From Acanthamoeba sp. SK_2022b (lineage: Eukaryota > Discosea > Longamoebia > Acanthamoebidae), in contig JANDJZ010000117.1 of assembly GCA_027943245.1 (NCBI GenBank), positions 1 through 64,000 on the forward strand: DNA of 64,000 nt, in the 5' to 3' direction. Position 1 is the first letter of the stretch, and each line of letters starts with the position of its first letter. Below are positions 11,569 through 23,509 of the stretch, piece after piece. The notes under the pieces were generated by a model. It was not told the DNA's origin. It searched no databases and worked only from the letters and a program-made list of their open reading frames with translations. A program made the position numbers and the translations under genes.

Positions 11569-12790
11569 CTATGTACACAAATGTGTGGGTGTGTTGGAGA
11601 TGATAGTATTGGTGTCGTTGCTGCTGCTGTCGTCGTGGTCGTCGGCGCTCGGTCGTGCCCACTTGCGCAGCATGTGAGCCAGGTTGGCCTTGGTGAAGGG
11701 CTTGGCCAGCCAGTCGTTCATGCCGCTGAGGAAGCATTGCTCGCGGTACTCCTTCGTGGCTGACGCCGTCAGTGCTATCACTGGCAGGGGTCGGCCGTTC
11801 GGGTCCCGCTTTCGCTCGCGCTCGCGGATGAGGGCGGTGGCCTGGAAGCCGTCCATGACGGGCATCTGGCAGTCCATGAGCACCGCATCGAAGCCGCGGT
11901 CGCGCTCGCCGTCGGCGCTGCAGTCGTCGGCGTCCTTGCCCTTGTCCTTGCGCTCGGCTTCGGCGGCTTCGAGCACGCGCAGGCACTCCTCGCCGTTGAC
12001 GGCGACCGTGACCTCGCAGCCGAGGGAGGCCAGCATGCGCATGCCCACCTTCTGGTTCACCACGTTGTCCTCCACCAGCAGCACGCGCACGCCGTGCAGG
12101 CTCGACTCCATGACGGGCGACTTGACCGGCGGGACGGTCAGCGGCGAGGGAATGAACGTGGTCGACTGCCGCAGGCTGCCGGCGGTCTGCGGTCGGGCCG
12201 GCAGACGGGCGGAGCCGCCGAGCGTGGGCGAGGCGGGCGAAGAGTTGGAGGAGGAGGAGCAGGAGGAGGAGGACGATGAGGAGGAAGGCTCGTGTGTCTC
12301 GCTGGCCTGCGCGCCGGCCTCGGCGGCCGCCGAGGAGGGAGTCTCGGTCGACGGCCCGGTGGTGTCGGCGGACAGGGAGTTGGTGGACGCGGCGGCGGTG
12401 GGGGGCGCGGCCACGGGCAGCACGACGGTGAAGTGGAAGGTCGAGCCGTGGCCGGGCTCCGAGCGGCAACCGATGCTCCCGCCCATGGCCTCGCACAGGC
12501 TCTTGCTGATGGCCAACCCGAGGCCGGTGCCTCCGTGGCGCCTTCGTGCCGAGTTGTCCTCCTGGGAGAAGCCCTGTGATTGGTTGTCGACAAAAAAGAG
12601 GTGAGCCAAACGGTGATAGGCGAGACCGGAGAGAGGGTTGCGTGTGTGTGTGCGGAGGCAGCGACGTACGAGGAAGAGGTGGGGCAGGTGGTCGGGGCCG
12701 ATGCCGATGCCGTTGTCGGACACCTCGACGTTGACCTGCTCGGGAGCGGCGTCGGAGTTGGTGATCGACACGCGAATGTGGCCGCCGTCG

Positions 12791-12822
<32 letters not shown>

Positions 12823-14442
12823 GAATACGATCTGGCGGAAGCGCAGCGGGTCGCCGACGTGCAGCGGATGGGCCACGCTCGCCATGGACGCGTCGATGTC
12901 GATCTTCTTCTTGGCCGCGGCGCCGGCGAGCACGCGCACTGCGCGCTCCACCTCCTGGACGACGTCGAAGGGCAGCTTGTCGAGCATGAGCCGGTTGGAC
13001 TCGATCTGCTCAAAGTCGAGGATGTCTTCGATGAGCGAGCGCATGAGGCGGCCGCACTCGGCGATCAGGTGGCAGCACTCGCGGGCGGCCTTGTCGACCG
13101 GCGACAGGGTCTCGAGCAGCTCCAGCGCGGTGGACGTGATGCCATGCAGCGGGGTTCGCAGCTCTGAGATATGGAGAGGGAGATTACATATACGAGCGCA
13201 TTAGTCAGATATATGCATCAAGACATAGACGCGTTAACAACAACTTAATATAAAAAAAATCCGGAGATATGCGTCCAATCCCCGCCGCGGTTTTGGATTG
13301 CAACCAGATTTAATGCGGACACTCTTGATCACCGGAGTGATGCCCAGTGGCAGGGCGCGCATGAGGCACACATGTCACGCACGACACGGCCTGCGGGGGG
13401 TTCACGAGGTGAGCGCGTACCGTGCGACATGTTGGCCAGGAACTTCTGCTTGGTCTCGCTGGCCTGGCGCAGCTTGTCGTGCGACTCCTCGCACCGGGCC
13501 AGCGCCGTCTGCAGGCCTTGCTGCGCCCGAAAGCGGCTGCGCTCGCCGGCGTAGGCCAGCGCGCCGATGCACACCAGGGCCGTCACGTTGCTCACAGCTC
13601 TGATGAACGGTCCTACAAATACACACACACACACACATGTTGTTAGTTGATGTTGATGTGAGACTTCTTGAACGTTCAAGAAGTAACGAGAAGGGTGGAT
13701 CAGAAAAGCAAAGCGGCGTACCGATGCTGCTCGAGTGGACGGAAGAGGCGACAGGGAGGAAGTAGGAGAGGACGATGGACTGGAGCGCGACGGCGGCGGT
13801 GGCGTAGAGGCCGCAACGGCCGCCAAAGACGAAGAAGATGAGGAGCGATCCGTAGACGAGCCACACGAAGAGGTCGGAGTGGCTGAAGCCGCTGGAGAGG
13901 AGCGTGAGGACGAAGACGAAGGCGTTGGTGGCGCCCGCGAGGCTGGCGGTGACGAGCGGGAGATCGCGGGTGAGGTAGAGAGTCCACACGAGGCCCAGTT
14001 CGATGGCCATCGACACCACGCAGGCCGCTCCGGCCCACAGTGAAGATGACGAATATGCAGAGTATGAAGTAGAGGCGAAGTAGTGGAGGAAAGATGACTT
14101 GGAAGATGAAGAGAAGAATGAGAGAAGGCAGAGGAGTTGGAAGAGTAGAAAGAGGCCGGTGGTGAAGATGACTACGAGCCACTTCAGTCGTAGGTCATCC
14201 TCCATGTGTGGCACGGCCGGACCGCGCGACTTTCGTCTCGGTGTGGAAGCGTGGGAGGATGGTGGAGAGGTCTTGGACGAAGAGGAAGATGGAAGAGAGA
14301 GAAGTGAAGTAGTAGAGCTTCCCATGGCCATGGAGGCCGGAACGAGAAGGTCCACACCCTCCCGAATCCATCGTTCCATGAGTGAATCCTCGAGTACCTC
14401 CACCGGAGAGGCTCCGCGTGGTGGATGGTGATCGGTGGTCAT
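11569..14442 (-). CDS. Membrane hybrid sensor histidine kinase with receiver domain
   Basis: Two-component phosphorelay sensor. Four exons (14442-13722, 13612-13421, 13163-12670, 12573-11569) give 803 aa. After a Ser-rich cytosolic leader come about six membrane helices (LKWLVVIFTTGLFLLFQLL, CVVSMAIELGLVWTLYL, TNAFVFVLTLLSSG, FVWLVYGSLLIFFVFGG, TAAVALQSIVLSYFLPVA, SNVTALVCIGALAYAG), a short coiled coil and HisKA with FLANMSH|ELRTPLHG, the H-box split by intron 2. The ATPase domain has N-box NLLSNAIKF, G1 DNGIGIG, F-box GFSQED and G2 GTGLGLAIS. After a Ser/Pro linker of about 90 aa the receiver domain shows VLLVEDN, phospho-acceptor DCQMPVMDG, ALTASA and KPF. No ligand-binding domain is visible between the helices. 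All catalytic residues are intact. Confidence 0.93.
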
Positions 14443-15337
14443 GCTTGTGTGATGTGTGAAGGTGTTGACCCGTTTAGAGTCAGCGGTGCTGGCTTTGGTT
14501 CGTTCTTTTTCTTTGTTGAAGAGAGGCTAGGCGGTTTAGGGGGTGTTGAGCTGTAGTACGTAAGGACGTGGCGTGTGTCTGCACAAGTCTTGAAGGTTTC
14601 TGGAGAGAGAGGCCGCTCCAGCAGTGCGCTTTTATGACTGTCGCTCTCCGTCTGCTCTCCGCGGATCGAGGCACACGAACGACCCGACCAAGCGCACGGC
14701 GGGAGGGTAACTCGGCCCGCCCCTGGCGAGCTCGCACTCTGCTCACCCAGGAGCTCCCACGAAGTCACCGACACGCTGGTTGATCCTGCGTCTTCCTCGT
14801 CACATTCTCCCAGCCCTGCTATATTTAAAATATGCCTCTACTAAAAATATTCAAATTCTTTACAAGCCAGTCCCTGTCTTGCACCACGAGTAATCTCCGA
14901 GATAGTGTGTCTCGTCGAAGAACTGTAACGAACAGAGAACCGCAGGAGACGGGGAGGATAAACGCGCCGCTTCTTTTCAGGAGTCGGTGAGCCATCGGCT
15001 CGACCCGGGCGCAAGGCCAAGGCAAACAGGCGGAGATGGCGGGGGCAGGGAGACCGGCAAGAAAAGGGGACGCGACGGGTAGCAGAGGAACTGGAGATAG
15101 CTTTTGTCAACCCACGAAAACAAAATTTTTTAATGTTTTTCAAAGTAAATATATATTATTTACATTAAATTGCGAGCTCGTGACGCGGCACGCACAAGAA
15201 GGCTACCCTTCAACGCAGTTGCCCTCTCCGTGCGTACACTCGCCACTCAGTGCGCCGCAACAAAGGACGCTGCGCGAGCAGGGGCAAGCGAGGTTGCCGG
15301 TGGCCTGGCCCGGGGAGCGATGAAGCTCGTAGACGCG
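14443..15337. other. Intergenic, between histidine kinase start and F-box gene end
   Basis: About 900 bases between two minus-strand genes: the 5' region of the histidine kinase (14443 onward) and the 3' flank of the F-box gene. Short open frames exist but none has domain-like content. AT-rich patches at 14815-14850 and 15119-15170 may be transcription end or start regions. No RNA gene found. Confidence 0.5.
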
Positions 15338-17746
15338 TTATTGCAGGACACAGCAGTTCCACATCTGCGGCGGCATCTGGAGGCCGTCCTGGCCCAGGCC
15401 GTAGTAGTTGCTGCCCGCCGCTGTCCCGTCAGGCCCGTCCTTCCAGGGATTCCGCTTCTTGGCGCCACCGTGCTCCTCCTCGAACCTGTCGATTACATCA
15501 AAGTCGTGCATGAAGTAGCCCTCGGCCATGCCCTCGTTGAAGAGCCTGCGCAAAGGCACGCAGAGTTGAAGTTTAGTAACACTATAGTGGAATATGAGAA
15601 CGACAGCGGCGTACTTCTTTTGCTCTCTCTTTCGCTCCTGGTCGCGCCACCTCTTGAGGAGCTGCACCTTGTGCCCGTTGATGAAGGAGCGCCTCCAGTT
15701 CTCGTCCTGAATGCACGCGCGCGCGTGAGAGAGTGTGTGAGAGAGAACCACGGGTCCGCATGTGCGCTGCGTAGAGCACGCGTGCATCACGTACACGAAC
15801 GTGCGGGTAGTGCATCTGGACGCATAACCGCTCCCACACGGGGAGCGACTGGTAGGTGACGAGCTTGAAGAAGGCGTTGGAGGTGAGGGTGAGCGCCTGG
15901 AGGTCATCAAGGGAGAGGTAGCCCAGAATCCTATGCTTGAGCGAATCGGGCAGCCCCAGGAACGCGTCGCCCGCCGTCCGGTCCTGCGACTCCGCTGCGG
16001 CCGAGGTCGCTTCGTCGGGCCCGACGAACTCCTCCTTGACGTCGCAGTAGATCACCATGTTGTACCGCTCGCCGCCCGTGATGGTTTCGGTCGTGACCGT
16101 CGCGTCGGCCCTGTACACCATCGCGCGCCCTGGAATGCAAGGAATTGAGCCACACACACACACACACACACACACACAACACCGCACACACGTGCAGCGT
16201 TCGCCTTGCTACGTAGGCGAAATGAGCAGAGCGGGTACCTGCGACCTGAGCCACCGAGAGGCGGGCGCCAGAATCGTCGTTGAGTAAGAGGTTGGCGCCG
16301 ACGAAGTCCCTCCCCAGGCAAACGTTCACCGCGAGCCCCGTCTCCGGCTTGTGATAGAAATGGTCCGCTGTACGAAGCCACGGCGGCCACCGGTTCAGCG
16401 CGCACTATTCATTCGCAGTGGGCAGCGAACGCGGGAGAGGCCCTAAGGCGCCACGTACACATGCCGATGTCGTCCATACAGTAGGAGAACAGCTTGCAGG
16501 ATCGCGGGCGGAGCGAGACTCGCACGTTTCGCTCCTTCTCTGCGCGAGCCGACACCACCGGCTCGATCGCCTGCAAAGACGAAGCAAACACCGCGTGAGC
16601 TCCACTGCCACTGCTGCGCCAAGCGGTCAATGAGTGGGGAGGTCTAGGCAGCACCTGCTTGACGAGCGCGTACAAGAAGGCAAAGGAGCCCGAGGCATGG
16701 TTGAGCACGACGCCCTTCAAGCTGGGCGTGAGCACCACATGCCTGTTCTTGGACGTCTTGCGGAAGCCTGAGGCGAAGCGTCAGTTGGGGCCCGTGCACT
16801 TGCTGGGCGTGCAAGAGAGGCCCGGGTTGGGAGTACCCCAGTAAGCGGCAAAGACGCCACGCCGCTCTACAAGCTCGGTCCAGAAGGCCATCGCGTTGGA
16901 CTCGCGCATCAAACGCTCACAGAAGTCCAGGTTGAGCAGGTCGAAGCTGCCCACGCCCTCTCCCTCCTCCTTGAAGGCAACCGACGCCAGAAGCTCGTCA
17001 TTGGAGCTTACCGATTCCTTCTTCTGCACAGAGAAGCACAGAAAAATTGATTTATTTTCATTTTTTTATTTAAACAAATAGAAAAAGATAAACAATGTTA
17101 AATAAGAGAACAACAAGAGGTTCGAGAGGTAGTGTACCTGCAGCGCGGGAGCGATGTGGTGTGGAATGTGGGAGGGGAAGAGGAGCGTGGGATCGAGCGG
17201 ACGGTAGGGGCCCACTTTGGAAATGAGATTGTAGCGTGCCACCTCGAGCTTGCGTTGCAGGAGCTCGAGCTCTTCCTTCTCCTCGGCCAGCTTTGTTTCG
17301 TCGTGGTAAGGGAAGAGGATGAGCCAGTCGACCTTCAGGATGAAGTTCTGCAGGGCCTGTTCGCATTCTGCCAACGCTTTGTCAAGTTCGACGCTGGGAA
17401 TGATGGAAAAGTTAGAGAGAGATTGCTCTGCAGTAGCCGCTACTCCAGCCCCGCTGCGTGAAGAGGTTGCAGAAGTTGTAGAAGAAGATGCGGAGGAGTT
17501 CGTAGGGTCCTCTACAGCAGAATTCTGCGATGGCGAGTCGATGCTGCTGCTCGAGCAGTTCGAAGTGGCAGATGAGATGGATGTGGCAGCCATAAGACGT
17601 CGCAGCTTTTCTTCATCCTCATCCTCAGGTCGCTGGTCGTTAATCCTCTGGTCTAGCGATTCGATCTGGCGCGCAAACGCCTTCTTCTTCTCCTGGTGCG
17701 CCAATTGCTCGGGTGTCGGTGCATAGCTCCACAGACTCGTCCACAT
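15338..17746 (-). CDS. F-box protein with degenerate 2OG-oxygenase-like domain and C-terminal CaaX box
   Basis: Probable SCF substrate receptor. Eight exons (17746-17138, 17023-16837, 16767-16655, 16570-16459, 16367-16239, 16129-15795, 15706-15615, 15545-15338) give 594 aa. Residues 1-200 are charged, Ser-rich and coiled-coil-like. The middle resembles prolyl-hydroxylase-type 2OG-Fe(II) domains: KGVVLNHASGSFAFLYALVKQ, then DHFYHKPETGLAVNVCLG, then AGRAMVYRADATVTTETI and GGERYNMVIYC. Where active relatives carry HxD and a distal His, this protein reads HKP and Val, so iron binding is probably lost. The F-box (LPDSLKHRILGYLSLDDLQA) follows in the same exon. The protein ends CCVLQ, a CaaX prenylation signal. 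The start choice (17746, not an in-frame upstream codon near 17782) is uncertain. Confidence 0.8.
16151..16179. repeat. Short (CA)n microsatellite
   Basis: About 14 CA units in intron 5 of the F-box gene, next to the acceptor. Confidence 0.9.
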
Positions 17747-18307
17747 CCTTCTCAAACTTATCCGCCCGCAGCGCTGAGCCAAACAGCCGCCAACTTGTGC
17801 TTGTGTGTTGCCGCGGAGCTAAAGCTGTTGTTGTGGCTGGAGGACAGCAACTGAGCGACGCATTCTTCCGGCGGACATATGGTGACGTCAGCATTCTTGC
17901 CCGTCGCAACGCTGCGCGAATTGAGCTCGATCCATTACGCGTGCTTCCTCGCCTGTTGGGCGGTTGGGCTTTCTGACTGCGGGAGGTGCCGGCCAAGACG
18001 CGAGAGCAAAAGCATCTCTTCCGCTCAAATCCCTTGTCATTTGGAGACAGCACAGAGATTCACATCGTGGACGTGAGCAAATAAAAGCACTACTTCTGCA
18101 CGCTGATCTAAACAAGGAGGTACCATCAGATTTACCCAGCCAACGCTTACGATTTTTAAGTCGATTTGTTCTCCACTCGGGCGGAGGCTGCAGCCGTGTG
18201 GAGTGTTTCGTGCTTGTAGTAGTGCTTGTTACGCAATAAGCTTGCCATTCTGTTGTCTCATCTCCCACCGTTCTTTTCCTCAAGATCATAGATTAGTTCA
18301 GGATTTT
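17747..18307. other. Divergent promoter region, F-box gene / mitochondrial carrier
   Basis: About 560 bases between divergent starts. A minus-strand reading frame across 17640-18053 is open but has no recognisable domain and would be out of phase with the F-box gene, so I treat the segment as regulatory DNA. Confidence 0.4.
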
Positions 18308-19223
18308 ATGGCAACATCGTCTCCTTCACCTCCCGCTGCTCCTCCGGAGGCTCAACCCAAACCCCAGAATGCACCACTGATCAGCCCTTGGATCAAGGTG
18401 CATTTGCAGCTCCCGCCGTTGTTCATTTTTCTATTTCTTATTTTCCTATTTTTCTTTTATTTTCAATTTTCTTTCATTAAAATTCACGCTGTCGCCCCGC
18501 AAGGTATTGGCCGGCTCTCTGGGTGGCGCCATGGAGGCCATCCTCCTGCAGCCTCTCGATGTCACCAAGACCCGCCTTCAGCTGGACAGGTCGGTGACCC
18601 TTTTGTCTTCACGCTCTCTTCCTCCGCCGAGCCTAACATGTCGTGTTGCGTGCTTGTGCGCGTTTGTGCGTGCCACTGCAGTAAGAGTCGATATCACAAC
18701 TCATTCCTCTACTGTGCCAAGACGATATACAAGGAGGAGGGAGCCGGTGCGTTGTACAAGGGTCTAACACCCTTTGTCACGCATCTCACCCTTAAGTATG
18801 CTCTACGCATGGGCAGCTTCACATTCTTCCGGAGCCTACTCGGCAGCCAGGCCGCTACGACCTCGACCGGCGCGCCCAAGAGGAAGCCCAGCGAAAAGAT
18901 GATCATGTGGAATAACTTTGGATCGGGTAACCCACGCTACTCGTGGCGCACGCGCACGCGCACGCGCACACACGATGACTGATTTCGCGTTCGCACTTTG
19001 GGACGAATCGATCGTCCGATCCAGGCCTCGCCGCGGGCGTGCTGGAGGCGTTCCTCATCGTGACGCCATTCGAGGTGATCAAGACGCGGCTCCAGCAGCA
19101 GGAGGGCTTCCACAACCGGAAATACAAAAACACCGTTCACGCGGGTACACCTTCCCCCATTGTCTCGCCCCCAACCAACTCCACATTTCTCGCAGACGCC
19201 CCCACCAACTTAGTCACTCACCG

Positions 19224-19296
<73 letters not shown>

Positions 19297-20165
19297 CCAT
19301 GTACGATGAGGACAGCGGTTACAATTTTGAGAGAGGAGGGCGTCAGAGCGCTGTGGAAGGGCGTCATGCCGACGGCCCTCCGCAACGGCTCCAACCAGGC
19401 GTGCAATTTTATGGTCCGCCTCCTCCCCCCCCCAATTTCGCTCTTTCCCTCCCAATCGTTGCCTTGCGCGCAAGCCACCCACTCACTCGCTCCGCGTGGT
19501 GGCTCCCTCCTCCTCCTCCAGGTGGTGGGGCTTTTCAACAAGTGGGTGTGGAAGAAGGAAGAGGGCAAGCAGATCGCCGTGTGGAAGACGATGATATCGG
19601 GAGCGATCGCCGGCGCCATGGGTTCGCTTTGCCCCCCCCCCCTCTCCCTCCACTCAGTGGAGTGAGCAACAAGAGTGTTGACCACGACTGGGTGGCGCCC
19701 GCACAGGCCCATGTCTCAACTGTCCGCTGGACGTGATCAAGACGCGGCTCATGGGGCAAAAGATCGAGCCGGGCCAGGCGCCCAAGTACCGAGGCGTCAT
19801 AGGCACCATCGGCACCATTTACCGGGAAGAAGGTGCGCGAGCCTCTTGCTCTGCTCGATGTTGTAGTTGTAGTTGTTGATGATGATGATGACGGTGGTGG
19901 TGGTGATGGTGCAGGGCTGTTTGCGTTGTGGAAGGGCCTGGTGCCGCGACTGATGCGACTGGCGCCGGGGCAGGCGATCATGTGGACGGTGGTGACGCGG
20001 GTGACCACCTACTTCGAAGAACAGGCCCAGCGGCGAATCGAAGAGGAGCAGCGGCGATCGAGTCGAGGGGGCGGCTCTTCCTCATCTTCCTCTTCTTCCT
20101 CCTCCTCTTCCACCTCCCCCACTCCGCCTGCATCTCTCGCCACAGCACAAACGCTCACGCACTGA
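18308..20165 (+). CDS. SFC1: Mitochondrial carrier, succinate/fumarate (SFC1) type
   Basis: Inner-membrane antiporter expected to exchange cytosolic succinate for matrix fumarate. Eight exons (18308-18397, 18504-18589, 18682-18926, 19025-19144, 19316-19413, 19522-19621, 19707-19832, 19915-20165) give 371 aa. Three carrier repeats are complete, with signature motifs QPLDVTKTRLQ, TPFEVIKTRLQQQ and CPLDVIKTRLMGQ. SFC1-like stretches include ALYKGLTPFVT, REEGVRALWKGVMPTALRNG, NQACNF and LMRLAPGQAIMWTVV. The C-terminus has an unusual Ser-rich extension of about 35 aa. Substrate is inferred from similarity to plant and yeast succinate/fumarate carriers, not demonstrated. A GT microsatellite fills intron 4. 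Confidence 0.88.
19225..19295. repeat. (GT)n microsatellite
   Basis: About 35 GT units inside intron 4 of the SFC1-type carrier gene, 21 bases from the acceptor. Confidence 0.95.
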
Positions 20166-20342
20166 GGCGTGTTGTTGTTCTTCTAGCAAAAGAAATCATA
20201 GAAAGAGTGGATAATTTATTTATTTATTTATTTATCAAATGAAAACATATTAAAAAATATATTCCAACGCGGCATTGATTCTAAAAACACAAACAGATCT
20301 GTTTAGGCGCTAAGGCTTGTAACGTGACGTCGGGCCGCGCTT

Positions 20343-21796
20343 ATGGGTGATGCGTCTGCGGCCAGCGATGAGGCCGCAGCGACGACGGCCCCACCGGCGG
20401 CGAAAGCCGGCGCGAATGGAGGCTGGGGTCGGCGCATTTCAGGCCAATTCAGCGCAGGGGAGCTGTGGTCGATGTACCTGACGGGAACTTTTGTGGGTGT
20501 GGCCAATGCTGCCGTCTTCCACCCCATGGATGTCCTGCGTATTCGGTACCAGGCCCTCGATCGCAAGCCTTGCGTGTAGCTTTGGGGGGGGGGCAGATTA
20601 TATTATCTTGCAAATTGAGTGTTGCAAAAGACACACGGTCTTCCGTGGTCGTTGATGAATGCCATAGGGTCATTAAACATCTTCATTCTTGCTGCATCTT
20701 GTTAATCTGGGGCCCGCTCCCATGCTCGCGCAGGTATTTCTTCCATAGCCGCAAGTTGGGCGAGGGGGTCAACATGGGCCAGCTGGGCTCCAAGCGCAGC
20801 TTCTGGAACGGCGTGGTGTTCAACATCTGCACCACGGCGCTCAAGCAGATGGCCTTTTATCCCACCCAAGAGGTCCTCAAGCGTGTCCTCATCGACAAGG
20901 GTCAGCCTCCCCCTCCCCCCCTCTTTGTCGCCCGTTCGCGTGTGCGTGTGTGCATTCCACTCGCCTTCTGAACGCCGCCCCCCCAACGCACGACAGGCTA
21001 TTCGGCGGCGGAGAGCCAGTTTGCGTCCGCCGTGGGCGTGGGCGTCATCCTGGGCCTCATCGCCAGCCCCGTCAACGTCATCAAGGTGCCCCTCCAGGCC
21101 GGCATGGAGAGCGACCTCACCGTGGGGCGCGTCTGTCGGGAGGTGTACCGGCGCTACGGGCTCGCCGGCTTCTTCCGCGGCGGTCTGGCCGTCATCAGCC
21201 GAGACACGGTTCGCCTTCTCTCCGCGTCTGGCGCGTTGTCGTCGTGTGCGTTGGCTCACGCGTGGGCGGCGGTAACCGTGGCAGGTGTGGTCCGTGACCT
21301 ATTTTCCTCTCTACTTCTACCTGCGGAAGCACGTCTCTGCGCTGCTCGATGGCTCCTCCCCCTCCTCCTCCTCTCCACCACCGCCATCTCCCTCCTCCTC
21401 CCCCTCCATCACCACACCTTCTTCATCACCATCGTCTTCACGATCCCACGACGTGCTCATCAATTCGGTGACGAGCGTCACGGCCTCCATCGCGGCCATG
21501 GTGGCCTCCTATCCCTTCGACGGCGCGCGCCTGTACAGACAGAAACACTTGGGTACGTCTCCGCCCTCACCCTCATCACCACACACACACACGCACGCCG
21601 TTCGCCCAGCGTGTCATGCGTGTGGCGCTCACGTCGCAATGATTCAGAAAATCACCCGTTCTGGCACGGGTTCGCCAAGTCGTTCCACCCGGGGTCGGCC
21701 AACGTGAAATCGCTGACGACGGCGCTGCTGCGGGTGCCGCTGGCCAACGCCTTCTCCCACACCCTCTACCTCTTCATCCAAAACAAAAACCAATAA
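20343..21796 (+). CDS. Divergent mitochondrial carrier family protein
   Basis: Second carrier, 177 bases after the first and in the same direction. Five exons (20343-20545, 20734-20900, 20997-21208, 21284-21551, 21648-21796) give 332 aa. Three repeats can be traced by degenerate signatures: HPMDVLRIR (good), SPVNVIKV (Asp replaced by Asn) and YPFDGARLYR (basic residue present, spacing kept). Conserved helix glycines occur in GTFVGVANAA and GVGVILGLIA. An inserted Ser/Pro-rich loop of about 35 residues lies between repeats 2 and 3. The substrate-contact pattern is too divergent to guess a substrate. A tandem-duplication origin is possible, but identity to the neighbour is low. Confidence 0.78.
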
Positions 21797-21942
21797 TAAT
21801 AATTATTTGTAATTGAGCGAAATGTGAAACCCCCAAAGCGCAGCGTGTAGCGAACAGGTTCACAGTCTTTTTAAAAAGCTCGGCTGGTGGACGAGCACCT
21901 TTGTGTGCGCACTTACACTCACAGAGGTTCATCACAGTTGAG

Positions 21943-23428
21943 TTAGCTGCGTAGCTTGTGCAGCAGGGAACTCCCCTTCTTGGCCTTGCCCGCCTTGGCG
22001 TCGCAAGTCTTCTCCTTCTCCCTGGCCAGTTCGAGCTGAAGCATGGCCACCTTGTCCTCCAACTGGCTCACCTTGTAGGCCAAATCCTCCTCGTCGCGGT
22101 GGTGACTCCCAGCCTCGTCCTTCTTCTCCTTGGCTTCTTCATCTGCTGCCTTTTCCTTTCCCTTCGTCTTGTTCTTGCCCTCGCCACCATCAGCTTCGGT
22201 GCCATCATTGTGGCTGGCCGTCTTCTTGCCGGCCTTCTTTGCCTTCTTTGCCTTCTTGTCCTTCTCGCGCGCCGCCTCCTCCTCTTCCCCGCTGGGCGCC
22301 GCAGCAACCTCGACCGACGCCACGGGCAGCTTGGGCGGGAACGCGGCCGACATGCGCAGGATCACTGTGATCCCAAAATACAAAAATCAATACAAAAAAA
22401 CAACAACAACAATAATAATAATAATAAAGATTAAATAATTATGTGTCAGTTGATGTCAGGCGCACGGCAAGTGGGGAGGCGAACCGACGTCTCGCATGTG
22501 GCCCATGTCTTCGAGTTCATGCTCGTGGACGAGTCTGGAATCGGCGCATGCCGTCAGCGTTTGTTGAGCGGCAAACAGGCGATGGGCGGCCAACTCCACG
22601 TACCCGATGGCCGTGTCGTTGAGCTCCAGGATGTACTCCTTGTCGTCCTTCTTGCTGTGGACAAAGTCACTGGACAGTCACACGCACACGTCGGTCAATC
22701 AAATTGGTGGCGCAATCACACAACTACGACAACCAATTGACTTACAGGCCACAGATGTCGAGGCCGCCCCAGAGCTTGGCGCACTCGTCGATCCATTTCT
22801 GGTAGCGGGGAGTCATCTCGATGTCCTGTTGAAAAGGGGTGAGCGGGAGGAGGTGGGATGGTCAACGCAAGTCATCGTTGAAAAAACCTGACCTCAATCA
22901 TGGACATGTTGCCGACATTGCCCTTCCAGTTCATCGACACGCGCTTGAACACGCGGTAGTAGGGCCCTATCTTTTGGATGCGGCCATCCCAGTCCCAGTC
23001 GATAAACGGCTGCAGCACACACACGCACACGCATTCGTCAATTTCCTGTGATACTCCTCACCAGCCACGCCTGCGCTCAACCCACGCTCGCGCACGCATC
23101 ACACACACACCTCGACGGTAACATAGTCGCCTGTGATGTTGTCAAAATCGTTAGCGAGGCGAGCCCATCGATGCTGATCGCTTGTGCGCCACACGTCCAG
23201 CGAGCAAGTAGTGTGAATCAGTGGGCGCATGCGTACCGTGGAGCGCGCACAGGGAACGGAAGTCGGCGAACGCGTCGCCATCGTTCAGCTTGGCCTTGCC
23301 GTAGCCGGCGTGCGCGTGGCCGACCTTGCCGACGATGGGGAAATCGGGCGTGATCAGCATCTCCCTGTGGTTGCCGTAAAGAGTCTGTTCGATGACTGGG
23401 AACTCGTCCTTGCCCAGACCCCTGCCCA

Positions 23429-23509
<81 letters not shown>

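Noticed and set aside
14776..14789. CTGGTTGATCCTGC, identical to the conserved 5' end of 18S rRNA
   Set aside because: Only 14 bases match and the sequence diverges immediately afterwards; no further rRNA follows, so chance or primer-like coincidence.
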